From contig NJPS01000037.1 of assembly GCA_002946415.1 (NCBI GenBank), positions 372,001 to 436,000 of the forward strand: DNA of 64,000 nt, read 5' to 3'. Position numbers and translations under genes: made by a program. Of the stretch, positions 1 to 12,000 are shown piece after piece; the stretch's first letter is position 1, and every line of letters begins with the position of its first letter. The stretch comes from Rutstroemia sp. NJR-2017a BVV2 (Eukaryota; Ascomycota; Leotiomycetes; Helotiales; Rutstroemiaceae). The notes under the pieces are model-generated. The model was not told where the DNA came from, ran no database searches, and was given only the letters and a program-made list of their open reading frames with translations.

Positions 1-1588
1 GAGGATCAGTCTCGGAAAATCCTAGACACAGTGAAAATCCAAAGTACTGAGAGTCGTCATGAATTGAAAGTCATCCAGGAGAAGGTCTCAGATTTGTCTT
101 CTCGGCAATCTCAATTTGCAGACATGAGGCATAAAACCACAATGGCAGTTCACAGACATACCTCTTCTTCCCAAAACCAGACTCTGGGTTTACATAAGAA
201 ACTCGATCATATAACTTGGCTAATGGGGACTGTAAAGGGAAGTATGGACGATCTATCAAGCGCACAACAACCTGGTTCTTTGAACGCGTCCAACTCTGAG
301 ATAAAAGTGGCAATCGACAGCCTTCAGCGAAGCGTCTGCTTACTTGTGTCAGCACTTCATGTATTGATACGAGAGCTCATGTGAGTCAAGCTAGCTGGTA
401 GAGATTGACTCGACTAATATAATATATTGCCCAGCTACCTCCTCGCACCATACATGGTTACCATTTACCGTACAAGTATCCAACCTTTGATACAGTACGG
501 GGACCACTTCTTGTTCGAAGATGCTATTGGGCGCCGGAAGTGGCTACCCTGTCTACAATTCCAATATTGGGAAGTACGTTTGTTTGAGACTGAGAGCCGT
601 CATGGGTAATTGAACTAACAGAATTCCTAGAACTTTTACGGACTACTTGTCGATTCCTTTCAAGGGGAAATTGGGCTTTCTCGTATTTTGAATGGCCAAT
701 TTATCGTCGTGAATGGCTTCAACGAAGTCACTATCCATAAAAGGATGTGGCGATCTGGCATTCAGCCAAAGTCAAGGATACATATGGCAATCATTCTTGA
801 ATCCACTACTGCCAGAAAGAACAGATGTGTAACCCCGTCTTGCCCGGGCCGGATCGAATTTGGAACAAATGAAGTTACGCGGCAATGGTACGTAAGCATC
901 TCCAAGTGGTCTCTAAGAGGCATTCTGGCCATCTAAATCGTTCCTAGTCCAGCATGCGGCAAACATATCTCGATTCTGAAGGATGCTTTCACAGACGAAG
1001 AAGAATTTATCCCCGACGCTTCATTCTCTTTTGACTTCTCTAGTGAAATTAAGATCCTCAATCCCTTCACATCAACCGAACAGAGCAAGTCGTCTGCAGC
1101 TATGTTGAAGTCCGAGTCTCACATCAAAGCGGGTAAAGCTTTGATGCATCCATTCACGGCAACCGAAAGAGATATTGCTATGTTCAAAAGAGTTGTATGG
1201 CAAAACTATAATGAGTAAGTCTTCCCCGTACGGCCACGTATCTTGATACGACTGAGGGCTCATGGGGAATTCTAGACACATTTCGGAACCGGTTGAAGAT
1301 ACAAGGAGAAAAGCCAGATTGATTAGGCAATTACCTCGACGTACCCGTGATATAAAAAGCAGACAAAAGTCACCTCCACGTAATCGGAAAAGTGAAGGTT
1401 CTCAGGTGCTAAGGTCCGCAAGAATAGCATCAATGCCACCAATGCCACCTTTAGGAACGATGCCACGATATATTTTATCCGAACTAGATAAATTAAACAC
1501 GGGATGGTATCATTTCGATGATTTGTTTCGGGAAGAGAGAAAGTTTTCTGAGTTCAGTGATGGCACACAAACACCAAAATTGTCTTGA
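1..1588 (+). CDS. Ubiquitin-like-domain (ULD-type) fungal protein with zinc-ribbon-like cysteines, 5' truncated by window edge
   Basis: The reading frame is open to base 1, so the N-terminus lies outside the window. Five exons read cleanly: 1-380, 435-573, 631-887, 948-1214 and 1276-1588 (452 codons with stop), all with GT-AG introns. The first exon is polar and probably coiled-coil or helical. Exons 2-3 carry a motif typical of the fungal ubiquitin-like domain (FEDAIGRRKWLPC, then GQFIVV and a W-x5-P segment), a domain seen in fungal proteins that often sit beside NLR or ankyrin partners. Directly after it come four cysteines, C-x4-C then C-x2-C (CVTPSC and CPAC), which could bind one zinc. 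The intron at 888-947 splits the last pair and its removal creates the third cysteine. The C-terminal exon is basic and proline-rich. The family assignment is by recalled motif similarity. The biological role is unknown; a signalling or allorecognition adaptor is only a guess. Confidence 0.7.
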
Positions 1589-1855
1589 GCATCTTTTTAT
1601 CTCTACTACCCTATAAGTCTAAATACTATGCAAAATAAATCGTAATAAGTATAAAAGTGCTTTTTGAGCAGATCTATAAGCTAGAGTTAACCAGATACTA
1701 ATATCTCAACTTCCTGGATTTTGAGCAGTTGAAGAGTACTGGATGTGCTACGGCCAAACCCCACCGGGTGGCATCCTAGCAGAGATGGCAGTACCAGATA
1801 AACATTAGAAACTCGATTCATTAATACCAATAATTTCTAGCTAAAAATGCACTGT

Positions 1856-2967
1856 CTAATCACTATCCAAGACAACGACTTCCGCCTCGGCTTCCCCGAT
1901 GCTCTCTACACTGAGAACATCTCCTGCCTTCACTCCTTCCACGAAAGCACCGTCACCTTCAGATAGCACGGCGCCTTCTCTACCATCCAATCTAATCTTT
2001 GCATTTCCTCCCTTCGTCATAGGTACGTGCACGTAAACCTTTCGATTCTCGGTGCTCTTGGTTGCATCTCCTCCAACGGTCCACTTGAAGCGCTTGTCAA
2101 CTCCAATGATTCCTGCTGCCATAACTAAATCTGCGTGGATTGGAATTGTGTCTGGAAGGGTTGGCTCCGCGGCCTTTTCTTCTTCCGCCGATGCGCCAGG
2201 ACCAGCTTTCAATGGAGAAAGAATTGGTAAGAATGCAGACCGTTTAGCTTCTTCCGGAAAGGTTTTGGTGTGGTATCTTGGGGTAAGGCCTCTTGCCCAA
2301 GGAAGAGCCCAGATTTGCAGAAAATGGACTTCTTCGTTCGATTCGTTTTGTTCTGAATGTGCGATTCCTGCAGTAAAAATGGTTAGTACTTGGCTCGACT
2401 GTAAGGGAGATGCTTGATGGGGCAAAACATACCACTTCCACCAGTAGTAAACTGAACATCGCCTCTCTTCATTCTGTAGAATTGATCCCCCTCCTTTCCT
2501 TCTGCTCCTTTCTTGAGCATACTATCTCTGTGCGTCAACTCTCCGCTCAAGATGTAACTGAAAATCTCGGCATCGCGATGGGGATGTGTTGGGAATCCAG
2601 TGCCACCTGCCACTCGATCTTCGTTGAGGACTCGCAGACTTCCAAAATTCTGGAATTTAGGATCGTAGTAGTTGGCGAAGCTGAATGTGTGGTATGTGTT
2701 GAGCCATCCGTGGTCTGCGTGTCCTCGAGCGGACGAAGGACGAGGGGTAATTTTTGCGTGGGAGAGTGTTTTAGACATGGCTGATTTGATGCTTGATGAA
2801 ATGCTCATGGACGATTCCGTAGGTAATATATCTGCGGTAGTAGTAGCTGTCTTGGTTATTGTGTTTGTGAAGCTTTGTATGAGTTGTGTCAATGGAGTAC
2901 TGCTGTTGTAGAGAAGTGTGGAAATAAATGCAATGAAAATCGAGGAACAGAGAATGAGGAGCTTCAT
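1856..2967 (-). CDS. Pirin family protein with N-terminal extension
   Basis: Two exons, 2967-2433 and 2367-1856, give 348 residues. Pirins are bicupin iron proteins; human pirin is a nuclear cofactor and several members oxidise quercetin. The first cupin has the HPH pair (about H128 and H130) and, straight after the splice, GIAHSE supplies the other two expected ligands (H182, E184). The metal site therefore looks complete. The pirin_C cupin covers roughly residues 240-340. The conserved family start is near MSKTLSHAKITPRP (Met64, base 2778). The model here begins 63 residues earlier with a hydrophobic stretch (MKLLILCSSIFIAFISTLLY) that looks like a signal sequence or membrane anchor. Met54 (base 2808) and Met64 are alternative starts giving a soluble protein. 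The first Met was chosen because the frame is open and the leader is not random-looking, but this is uncertain. Confidence 0.9.
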
Positions 2968-3500
2968 ATATAGACTTTGGACAAGTCCAATGGAATGCGA
3001 CAGATGACAAGAGACACAGGTTACGAGAAGATGAGGAAATGATTACTGGTGGATTTGAAGAGACATTTTCTTTGAGACCTTTTCTACTTACTGATGATGA
3101 TGATGTCGAGTCTAGATGTGGTGGATTGATTTTTGATGCTTACAGTACTTTGAATCAGCGACTGAATCAGCATGCTAAGCATGGCGGCTAGTCTACTTTG
3201 AGTCTAGTCATCTCGGCCCCAATGGCGCCAAGCGCGTTAAGTGGCGGCGAAATGATGCCCCACCACGTCAACGTGAATTTGTCATTGCCTTGCAATAGTC
3301 AATTCTTGTGTTTTATACATTGCATTCTATCTCGGGTAGCGTCTAATTTTTAAATGCATTTACATGCGGAAAATTTATACATCTCCTAGTGCAAATATCC
3401 CGATTTTTCCATTCCCCTCCTATGACCCTTATCCTGACGCCGATAGCCTTTCTGAGCACTCCGAGTCATTTCTGAAAGACGTGTCTGCGTATGAATTAAC
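2968..3500. other. Intergenic: pirin upstream region and 3' end of the DUF3431 gene
   Basis: There is no credible ORF. The stretch is upstream of the leftward pirin gene and downstream of the leftward DUF3431 gene. A GC-rich patch with two GGCGCCA/GGCGG-like motifs near 3215-3260 could be promoter sequence, but nothing decisive is visible. Confidence 0.5.
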
Positions 3501-5520
3501 TCAATCTAAGCACTGACAATCTTCAATTCTCCCAAACGTCCTCCATTGACTCAGCAAACTCGGACACATGGTTGCGACTCGCGAGTTCGAACACTGCATG
3601 AGCAAATTCCATATTCTCTCGACGGTATACCCAAAGTATGGGGCATCTGGCTCGTCCATGTTATCACCAACGACATTCGGATCATGGCTCCACCCACTAG
3701 TTGATGTAATGGCATCATGCAAACCGTCGTAGATGTCGAGTGGTACACCTCTGATACGGCTTGCGGAAGCCACGAATTGACCCTTGTATGACAACAGAAC
3801 TCGCTCCGAACATTTGTTCGTGTCATGAAGTTTTTTATACAAAGTCGGTATCAGACCCCATTGATCTTCCCAGCCCAAGCGATCACCGCAGCCCTCACAA
3901 TCGCACACTACACCTGAAAATCCTAAACTTAACATTCCAGTATTGGAAACAAGGAAATTGTCGAGGCGAGGAATCAGCTCACGTTGATTGTGAGCATGTG
4001 CTTGGATGAACATTGTCTGATTAGCCAGGTGATCCCAATTCTGTGTAATATGGTGGAGGTAAGTGCCACCCTCTCTTCCCACGTTATCGAGCCGTTCCAC
4101 GATATTTGCACCTGTAGCAACCAGAAGTTCGGTAAGATCAGATGTCGGGTTTTTGGTATAGAGGACGACTCTTGGTTGAAGTGTACTGAGGAATTTTGTG
4201 GCCTTGATCGATGACAACATCTGCCTGACAGATGTTGGATCTTCATCATACATGCTGACAACGATATCAAACCGGGACTCTGCGACAAAGTCCCTGTCGA
4301 GGTGTGCGGAAATCCCTGATTGTGTTGTATGTCGGGCTGTTATAACTGTTGACACAAATAGCCAAGCAAGGATTGGAGCGGAAGTCAAACAGAAATTCCG
4401 TAGCAGCATCCTTTTGGTGGTGCGATATGAAGCTTCAGTACTCGTCATCCCGAGATCCTCGCTGATAGACGCTTCTTTCCTCCACCATGTAGCATGAATT
4501 GACGAACAAAAATCGAAACTAAAACTGTTTCGTGAGAAGACGAACAATGCAAACACTGTAGTCCAGTAGGCTAAAATTTGAATGAATGACACATAGGTTG
4601 CCGAAGCCAAGAACATCGAAAGCCAGAGTATCAAGACAGAAGATAAGTTTAAGGCAAAGATGTCCGAAACGGGTACTGCTTCATCTTTGGAGCTTGGCAA
4701 TATCTTTGTGAAGGAAGTTGAGGAGAATAGAAGCAATGATCCGCCCGATAAGACAATTGCAGCCGTGGAACTGATATAAAAAAGAAGGAGAGTTGAGTCG
4801 ACCTCGAAAAGAGAAGGTATAAAAGATCCACTGGCACTTTCGATCCAGTAACTTGAAGATCCGGTTATTAGAAGACCAAACACAGCGGTGAGTATGACAA
4901 AGCCGTGGTGTGCACTGTTGGAGAATGATAGGCCCTGGTTGACTCTGTTTTCTTCGCAGGCCATGGAAAACAATGCTTTAGATGCTCCAGTAGAGATCAG
5001 GCCAGATACCCCAAGCGCGATACCATGTACTGTGATTCGGTAGTCATCGTATAGAATGATAATTGAGGCGATAACAACCACAGATATCTGATAAAGAGTC
5101 TTCTGCTGGCTGCTTCTGGGCAGGGAGCCCGAAATGAGTAGGATTGCTCTATCTGCACTCCACGCCAAAGGCTAATTGAGTTAACGTCCGTCAATACCGA
5201 AGCATCAAGCAAAGGACAAGCCAACTTACAAACAGCATGACCAGAACGGGCAAGTTTTGCATATGCAGGATAGCTTGTATAACCAAGGGTGTTGCTGCTG
5301 CAGCTAAAGCAGACGCAGCAACTACTTTCTTGCATCCTTCCAAGTGTACTATCTCTTTCCACCCCGAATTCGTGGAAGCTAACCTCAACAAGGTCTCGTG
5401 GTTGACTTTCGCATAGCTGGTGTCAATACACAACAATAATATACCAACAACCAGCAATGCCAGAAACAATCGAAAGGAAATCGTAAGAGCTATGACATCG
5501 TTGAACATCAAATTGGCCAA
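3501..5520 (-). CDS. Multi-pass membrane protein with C-terminal DUF3431 domain
   Basis: Two exons, 5520-5230 and 5171-3501, give 653 residues. Roughly residues 1-330 form about eight to ten hydrophobic helices (segments in NDVIALTISFRLFLALLVVG and further ones through YVSFIQILAYWTTVFALFVF). Another helix, ending near LAWLFVSTVITA, precedes the luminal or extracellular part. From about residue 370 to 640 the sequence matches DUF3431: FIQAHAHNQRE, the GQFVAS-x-SRIR-x-VP motif, and W-x-x-L-M-Q-C near the end. DUF3431 proteins are usually single-pass and of unknown function, with a glycosyltransferase-like flavour. The long N-terminal membrane region vaguely resembles drug/metabolite or triose-phosphate/nucleotide-sugar transporters, but I do not see a diagnostic motif. 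A GT-AG pair between about 5530 and 5575 suggests an intron in the 5' leader. A Golgi sugar-related role is inference. Confidence 0.75.
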
Positions 5521-7313
5521 ATGGAGAAGTGTTCAACCTACGGTAATCTTAAAACAGTTAGTACGCATGGTTGAAGGGTGGCTTGTTTGACTTACGAAAT
5601 GATTCATCAACCATTAGGTATTTAGCAGAACATATTGAGGTTGCTGAAGAACAGATCCAGATACTGACAGTGTATCAATGATTTAGCAAGCGTTTCTGGT
5701 TTTCGAATCGGAGTGTCACAAGTTATTTCATTGTATACACATTATGTACACCATGAAATGAGAGACTATACATACCAGTATCTGGCCGCGTACCAATATC
5801 CGGAGTTGGAATGACCCTCTAAATCACATTCGCACTCGTTCGATATGTTTGAGTGTGGCACAGAACCGTGGGGCAGGAAAGGCTCCGCTTGGGAGAGATG
5901 GACCGAATCCAAAGACATAGCAACGATCATACACTTGACAATATAACGACATGCAAATGGAAGAGAGACAACCTCAAGTTCATTGCAGCTACATCATGCA
6001 ATCGAGGTACCTCTCTTAAACAGTATTTACTATTGCGATGGGTTACATCGTGGAGGGACCCAACGGTTACCCTTATGGGATTGGCTAGTGGCGCAGGTGG
6101 TACAATGAAGATCCCACAGACCATTTAATATAAAACTCTTGTCTTCCTCCTCACTTTTACGTAGGATACGAACCCACCCACGCAGTACCCAACTCACCCG
6201 ATAGGTTGGGGCACCCATAAGTGGGTTATGATGACTAATAGGCACCCGTTGGTTCGCCTATTAGCTATCACAGGCCCCTATAGGGTATGTACTACCCCTG
6301 TGCCCCTCCCGCTTGGGTATATAGGTAGGTTAAAGGGATGTAATTACCCACCCATAGGTACCTATTTCGCAGCCTACTTTTATGACGGCGAGTCTCTGAA
6401 AATGAAACTCGTGCCCAGCCGGTCGGAATGCTTGATTTTCTTTTAATCGTTGCCTGACGAGCTTGAGTCAACCTAAAAGATCACTGCAGGGAGTTTCAAA
6501 CTTTTGGCCCTCGTGTACTGCGCATTATACTTCGCAACACTACGTTATGTTGTCTTTTCGCTGTTGACTTCCTATTTATGGCTAGCTGCATATACAGGAG
6601 TCTTCTTCCATTGGCTGCTTTATACCGAGGCACGTTCTATTCTGAAATGAGCAATTATTGCTTGTCGATTTAGTCAAATACCATGCTGCAATTGCTTCGC
6701 CTCGCTGTTTTGGAGGCCCTTGTCAGATCCGCTCTCCTGAGTATATTATTCTCAGATTCCTCGCCAAGAAATATTCTACATCCTTTTCGCAGAAAGTTAT
6801 AGCACCTTGCATATATCTCTGTTTCATCATCAAACGCGAATTACAACTATCATGTGATTTGAATCTATCTGTCTCTCTGCTGATTTTCTTCGCCGTTCGC
6901 ACAGCCGCAATCGCAAGTTTCGAGGACGAGGACTGTTCTTCAAACGTTCCCACACCGGAGCGTAGCCGTTGCGAAGGTCTTTCTAGGACCACAGCGACGT
7001 CCTCAGTTGGAGCTCGAAGGCCCCTCAAAGGTGACACAACAACTTGGTACAAAACGAAATCTCGGACCACCATTTCAGTCATCGGTAGGGACTTTTAAAG
7101 AGCTGTGATATATGAGGCGTGCAAGGGGGGGCCATCGGGTCTACATGAATTCACATTCTCTTTCGGACAGAGAAAGTAACGACGGTGCAAATTGTTATGT
7201 ATCTCTACACAAGTTAGAGATCGAAAACTTGAGCATTTAGATTTTAATTCTAGTACAGGCATCATATCGCGACCGAGCAGCTAGAAAGTCCACTTCAAAT
7301 ACCCATAGATAAT
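5521..7313. other. Intergenic, promoter of the DUF3431 gene plus TACCC-rich repeat
   Basis: Short ORFs here (for example 5853-6128 + and 6658-7098 +) have no recognisable domain and lie on both strands over the same bases, so they are not called. The interval holds the upstream region of the DUF3431 gene near 5521-5700 and a block of TACCC/GGGTA words at 6160-6375, listed separately. From 6450 to 7313 I see nothing identifiable. Confidence 0.5.
6160..6375. repeat. Degenerate TACCC/GGGTA-rich repeat, possible hAT/MITE remnant
   Basis: The stretch is crowded with ACCCA, TACCC, TAGGTTGGGG and GGGTATA words in both orientations. Its right part (ACCCATAGGTACCTATTTCG followed by CAGCCTA) matches, after reverse complementing, the segment at about 43735-43775 (ACGGGTACCCATTTCGCTGC then CTAAATACTG). 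GATAGGTTGGGG also recurs in the other copy as GGGTAGGTTGGGG. Such subterminal GGGTA repeats are common in fungal hAT elements, hence the suggestion. No transposase or clear terminal inverted repeat is visible. Confidence 0.35.
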
Positions 7314-8319
7314 ATGGATACTAAACGGGAGAACGTGGTACCAAATCCGGCAATGATGATACCACGTGACGGCGAAGGTAACGAGCCTGAGCAAAGCGAA
7401 TCGCACTATCATGATAGATTCTGTATGGGCGTCCATTATCCAACAAGAATTGCCAGGGATCCTAATTCCACGGGTGTATGGGTACTGCGAGGGAGTGCCG
7501 AGATCTCTCGAAAATACTGGGAAGTGGAACTTGATTACATAGCACAAGGGTTTGTATACAACAAGAAAGATCGTTATAAGCTTGTCAAGCTTGCTGGCGG
7601 TGTTTATTATGAGAGTGGTAAGTAATTACTTGAGTTGAGAGTCGTATTCTATCTGACATAGTATGTTAGAGGAAAGCAGACCTGCCTGGCATAAACAAAC
7701 AATGATGGAGAGAATCCTCGATGGTGAAATGCAGGCAACCAATTGCGCGGTAGAGGTGGCTTGGGAAGAGCTGAAAACAATGTCGAACAGAACTGAGGCC
7801 CTCAGAGTGGAAGCACTTGCAGTGGAAGGACTCCCTCAATGGACAAACTATACGTTGTCGCGAAGACTCGAAGATCATCCAACACAAAGTAACGCCGCAC
7901 CAACTGCTCAAGGTCTTGACAATGCACCACTAGAATCATCTGCTGATGACTCTGGGCAATCGAAACGGGAGACTGAAATTGCAAGATCTGAAAATGGAGG
8001 GACCAGCAATGTTGCAACTGGCAATAGCCCCGAAAGTATGGCTGCTCATCATGATGCAACGCAGCAGGAACCCTCACAATCGGCACCAGTGGACAGTTTT
8101 GCAAGGACCACAATCCACGGTGACAAGAACGTGGATGAAAGACTGGGTTCTCCTCAGTCTGTGAAGCTAGATGCCAGTTTACCATTGAACACTTCCTGTC
8201 GAGGCGAAGATGAGACCGATACACGAGATGCTGTATCATCTCAGCCTCCTGCGGATAGCCTTCAATGGAATGGAGAGCAATCGAGTACGTCCTATACTAT
8301 CATATTGAGGTACGGCTGA
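7314..8319 (+). CDS. Hypothetical protein, 317 residues, no recognised domain
   Basis: Two exons, 7314-7617 and 7670-8319, joined across a 52-bp GT-AG intron, keep one frame for 317 codons. The first third (through about residue 100) has a folded-looking composition with aromatic and charged residues (segments such as HYPTRIARDPN and GVWVLRGSAEI). Residues 103-170 look helical and charged. The remainder is a low-complexity, Ser/Gln/Glu-rich tail that is probably disordered. I do not recognise the family. The 3' end is uncertain: a possible donor (GTACGT) at about 8286 could splice out the last residues, but the tested downstream acceptors give a stop within a few codons. It lies between the DUF3431 and dioxygenase-like genes with no evident functional link. 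Confidence 0.5.
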
Positions 8320-9056
8320 TCAGGAGTCATGTCGCTGTAGGATAACATGGATCGGAGCTCGTTCGGAGACTGTTCTGTTTCTATCCAAACATAAGGCTCA
8401 CTCCGCATTCGTCGTGCTATGATGACAATCAAGATCGGGCCCAAGCCGATCGAGCACTTACAGTTTGGAGTACTGGATTCTATGGCAGTCGTGAGGTGAT
8501 TTAGCGGTCGAGAAATGAATATCCAATGAAAACATGATCACCTTTCTCCAAATATAATGAGACTTCGGAATGAGCCCTTCGTCGTTGGCCGTGACCGTAC
8601 GAACTTTAGACGATGGGTAATCAGGGACCTCAGCATCCTCGTCGCACGGAAAAAGCTTGGCGGTACGTTTGACCAGGAGCATGCATAATTGATTCCAGTT
8701 CCAGACGTTGCAATTGGTCTCAGTATTATAATCTTCGCTCAGACCGAAATAAGTCTACACCTCTGATATGAACCTTTCTTCAGGTACTAGATTGATGAAT
8801 ACGAGTACAACCTCACATGTAATAGCTTAGCTGCGGGCTAGTCGGTTCTGATCAGGCGGTAAGAGGCGGCAATTTCCTGAACGCGTCTGACGCGTCGTTC
8901 GATACAGCTACCCCACAAGTGGTTATGTTATCTCAAGCATCTCCAAGAGATATATCTATCCACACACCGAAACGACCATCAATAAAGCATCCAAAACTTG
9001 GTGCGCACAAATCCTGTGGATCCTATGCTTGATCTGGTTCATAAATACTCTTAATC
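8320..9056. other. Intergenic upstream of the dioxygenase-like gene
   Basis: A 74-codon ORF on the minus strand (8682-8458) has no recognisable motif and is not called. The 3' portion (8880-9056) is the presumed promoter and 5' leader of the rightward gene starting at 9057. No TATA or other site stands out. Confidence 0.45.
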
Positions 9057-12000
9057 ATGGCTAGTGAACCGGAGGTTTGGGAGATCAGTGATGATTCCTC
9101 TGAATCAGGGACGCAAGGGGATGATGCTTCCGAACCTGAAGTCCAAGACTCGAATGATGATGATCAGAACGAGGAGAGTGTTGAAATTGAGGCGCGTAAT
9201 GACATCATCGACGCCGACGAAGAAACAGATTCGGACACCGAGAAACATCCTCCAGATGATCTGAAGACGGACCTCCGTGATTACTTGGAATCTCTGGAGA
9301 TCGGAGGCCAGTTTGCGCACCACGGTTCTATTATAGCTGCCCCGAATCCAGGCTTGTCTCTCATAGATCATGGCACCGTCGGCTTTCCTTTATGCCAATA
9401 TGATTTCGACAAGATTATTGCGGCAAGTGGTGACATCAAACAAGCTGCTGGTTCTACTGACAGTGTCGCGTTAACCTTGCCAAAACAATGTTGGAGTGTT
9501 CCAGAGAGCCGGTTTCGTTTGGCGAATCCAGCTTGGCTTTCGATGCTCCAATCAATCATGGCACAAATTCAAATCGAGTTGGGTTTGGGAGATAGAAAGC
9601 TTCTATCCATTTTGCTTGAACTGGTACTGTACGAAGCTGGAAGCACACTTGAAACCTATCAACCAAGGTATCCTTACCATATTATCTGTGCATAGGAGAC
9701 CATCAACTCATGCCCAATTTTCTAGTCTCAAAAATGTACCGTCTGCCTTCGCTCTTGTTGACATCATCCTGCCATCTGCAAGAATTGATGGAGGAGATAT
9801 TACCTACGCATTCGGCGATCAGATCAAAACCTTATCAATACCTCAAGTCTCTGAGTGGGACTGTTCTTATCTTGCAAGGGTGAACTTTGCCGACTCTTCA
9901 TTCCTACAAGAGCTCTATACTGAATATTAGAACAGTTTACGGACGTCTCAGTGAAAAGCCCACCACTGAATTCAGGAAAACGCCTTGTTCTTAGATATGT
10001 CTTAGAGCAAACAAGCCTAGGGCCCTCCTGTCAGTAACCCACAGCCTTTCTAATATGCCTCTCTCTCATCAACCACTCTATTACCAAAATCTACTTCGTG
10101 CGATAGATTAGAACGTATCCTAAGCTCCTTCTTGATATCTTTGGTACTATCTATTGTCGTGTATTCTATTTCAATCTTTTGCTCACGATTTTTTTAATCC
10201 CGATGATTCTCTGCTAATTCCCAAGCCAGGTTCCGCCGGAAACATCGCGTCCGCACTAGCTGATCTTGGTTCCATGCTACGGGCCTGGAACAAAAACCGC
10301 GGCATTGTGGAAGAGTATCTTGCATATGCTCTGGAAGAAAGCTATGGCGATAATCTAGCGCATAAAGACCTCAAAGGCAAAGATCGATTTATTGTTGATC
10401 AGTTAAAAAGTGCAGCAAGAGATGAAGGGTTCTATGTATGCCTGGCCAAATTACAATGTGAGATACAGGGAAGGGCCGAAGCTCACGAGGATTACTATGA
10501 TGATTACTGGGGCCATGAATATGATAGCGACTCAGGGGGCCATCACGAGATGGAAGATGTTGATGCCAATTACCTTACATTGGAACAAGTCTTTACGCTT
10601 GATGGTCAAGATGAATGCGCGAAGCCGTTGTTCTACCAAGAGAGCAATATTTTGCAGGATGGTGATCTATTTGAGGGTCAAGATCCAGATTCTGAAGACT
10701 ACGATAAAGACGAAGGATACCTGACACACTTTTACCGCGGAAGCGTAAGAACCCCCGTCAAACTCTAGTGGACTCGTGCTGAGAAGATTTAGGTTGTTAT
10801 CATCATGCCTCGCCATTTTCGTATGGAATTTATACTGAGTAATAAAGATCCAGATATACTGAAACAAAACATTCCAACATTTCTTCGAAAGCTACCTGCA
10901 ACGTTAAGCAATCTACCACAGGATGTCCAGGGTGATCTGAAATATTTGTGCGAGGAGTTAGTCAAGCGCATGCAGTCGCTGCCATACGGTTCGATACCTT
11001 ATGGCTTGTCGGCATCTGTCTTTCTCAGGATTCTTGAAGGAATCGTTGAACTTGATCTCAAGAATCTCTGTGAGTTGGCGATGCCGGCATTCTTTTTCAT
11101 TGAAGGCGGCATTTCTTGGATCACCAAGATGACAGAGAGGCATGGTGTACCATGGTGCAAGACCATGTACGTACCACATAATTCAAACAGCAGTTTTTAT
11201 GTCCTTATTGACTCATTGCTAGAATCACAAACCGTATTTCAAACATTATGGAGTTTAGCGCCCGATGCGCCTTGATTGCGCAAGTATCGGAATTTCTTCA
11301 GAATCCAGAATGGTCTCTGACTCAATATGAGCTGAGCGTCTCTTCATTGGAGTTCAATACTACAAAAGATGCCGAGAATCTCCTGCAAATAGCAAAAACA
11401 TGGAACGAGAAACAGCTCCTTAAAATGTGAGTAAATCTACCTTAGACTAAGATATACCATAGCCGCTAACTTTTCAGTGTTGTTCCTTCTGTCAAAAGGG
11501 GCATCCAGAAGACCCAAGCGATGTCTTCGCTTCTGAGCGGTATTGCGAAAGCTCGTTTGAATAGTGAGGCAGTTTCGGAGCCTCTCGATATAGTCTTTCA
11601 AGAGGCATTTTTGGGCGCGGTAGGAGCATTGGGCCTTGAGCAGCACGATAACATCGATAAACCACCACCGCCGCATCAAACAACCTCGTATAGCTATTAC
11701 ATACCTTTGAACAACCGCAAAGACGACCCTCCAGCATATAAAAATCTGGCATCCGTAATCTGCTTCGCGTATAAGCTAGGAATGAATCCGGAGCTAGAAA
11801 ATCTTTTTCTAACAATCTCTTCACAAGCTGCTGAAGCAGATGACTCAGCCTTTCCGGGGCGCTTCCTATCATTCCTTCGCTCTTTGGCCAGTACTATCCA
11901 TGAAACTCTACCAGTTGGTCTAGAGATCTCGACTTTCCAAAGCCTGTTCCAGAGCATCCTCAGCTCTTGTGTTGAGAAAACTATGTTCAAGGAGCCCGAC

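Noticed and set aside
2052..2784. Two plus-strand ORFs over the pirin gene
   Set aside because: Antisense shadows; the minus strand has complete pirin motifs and a valid intron.
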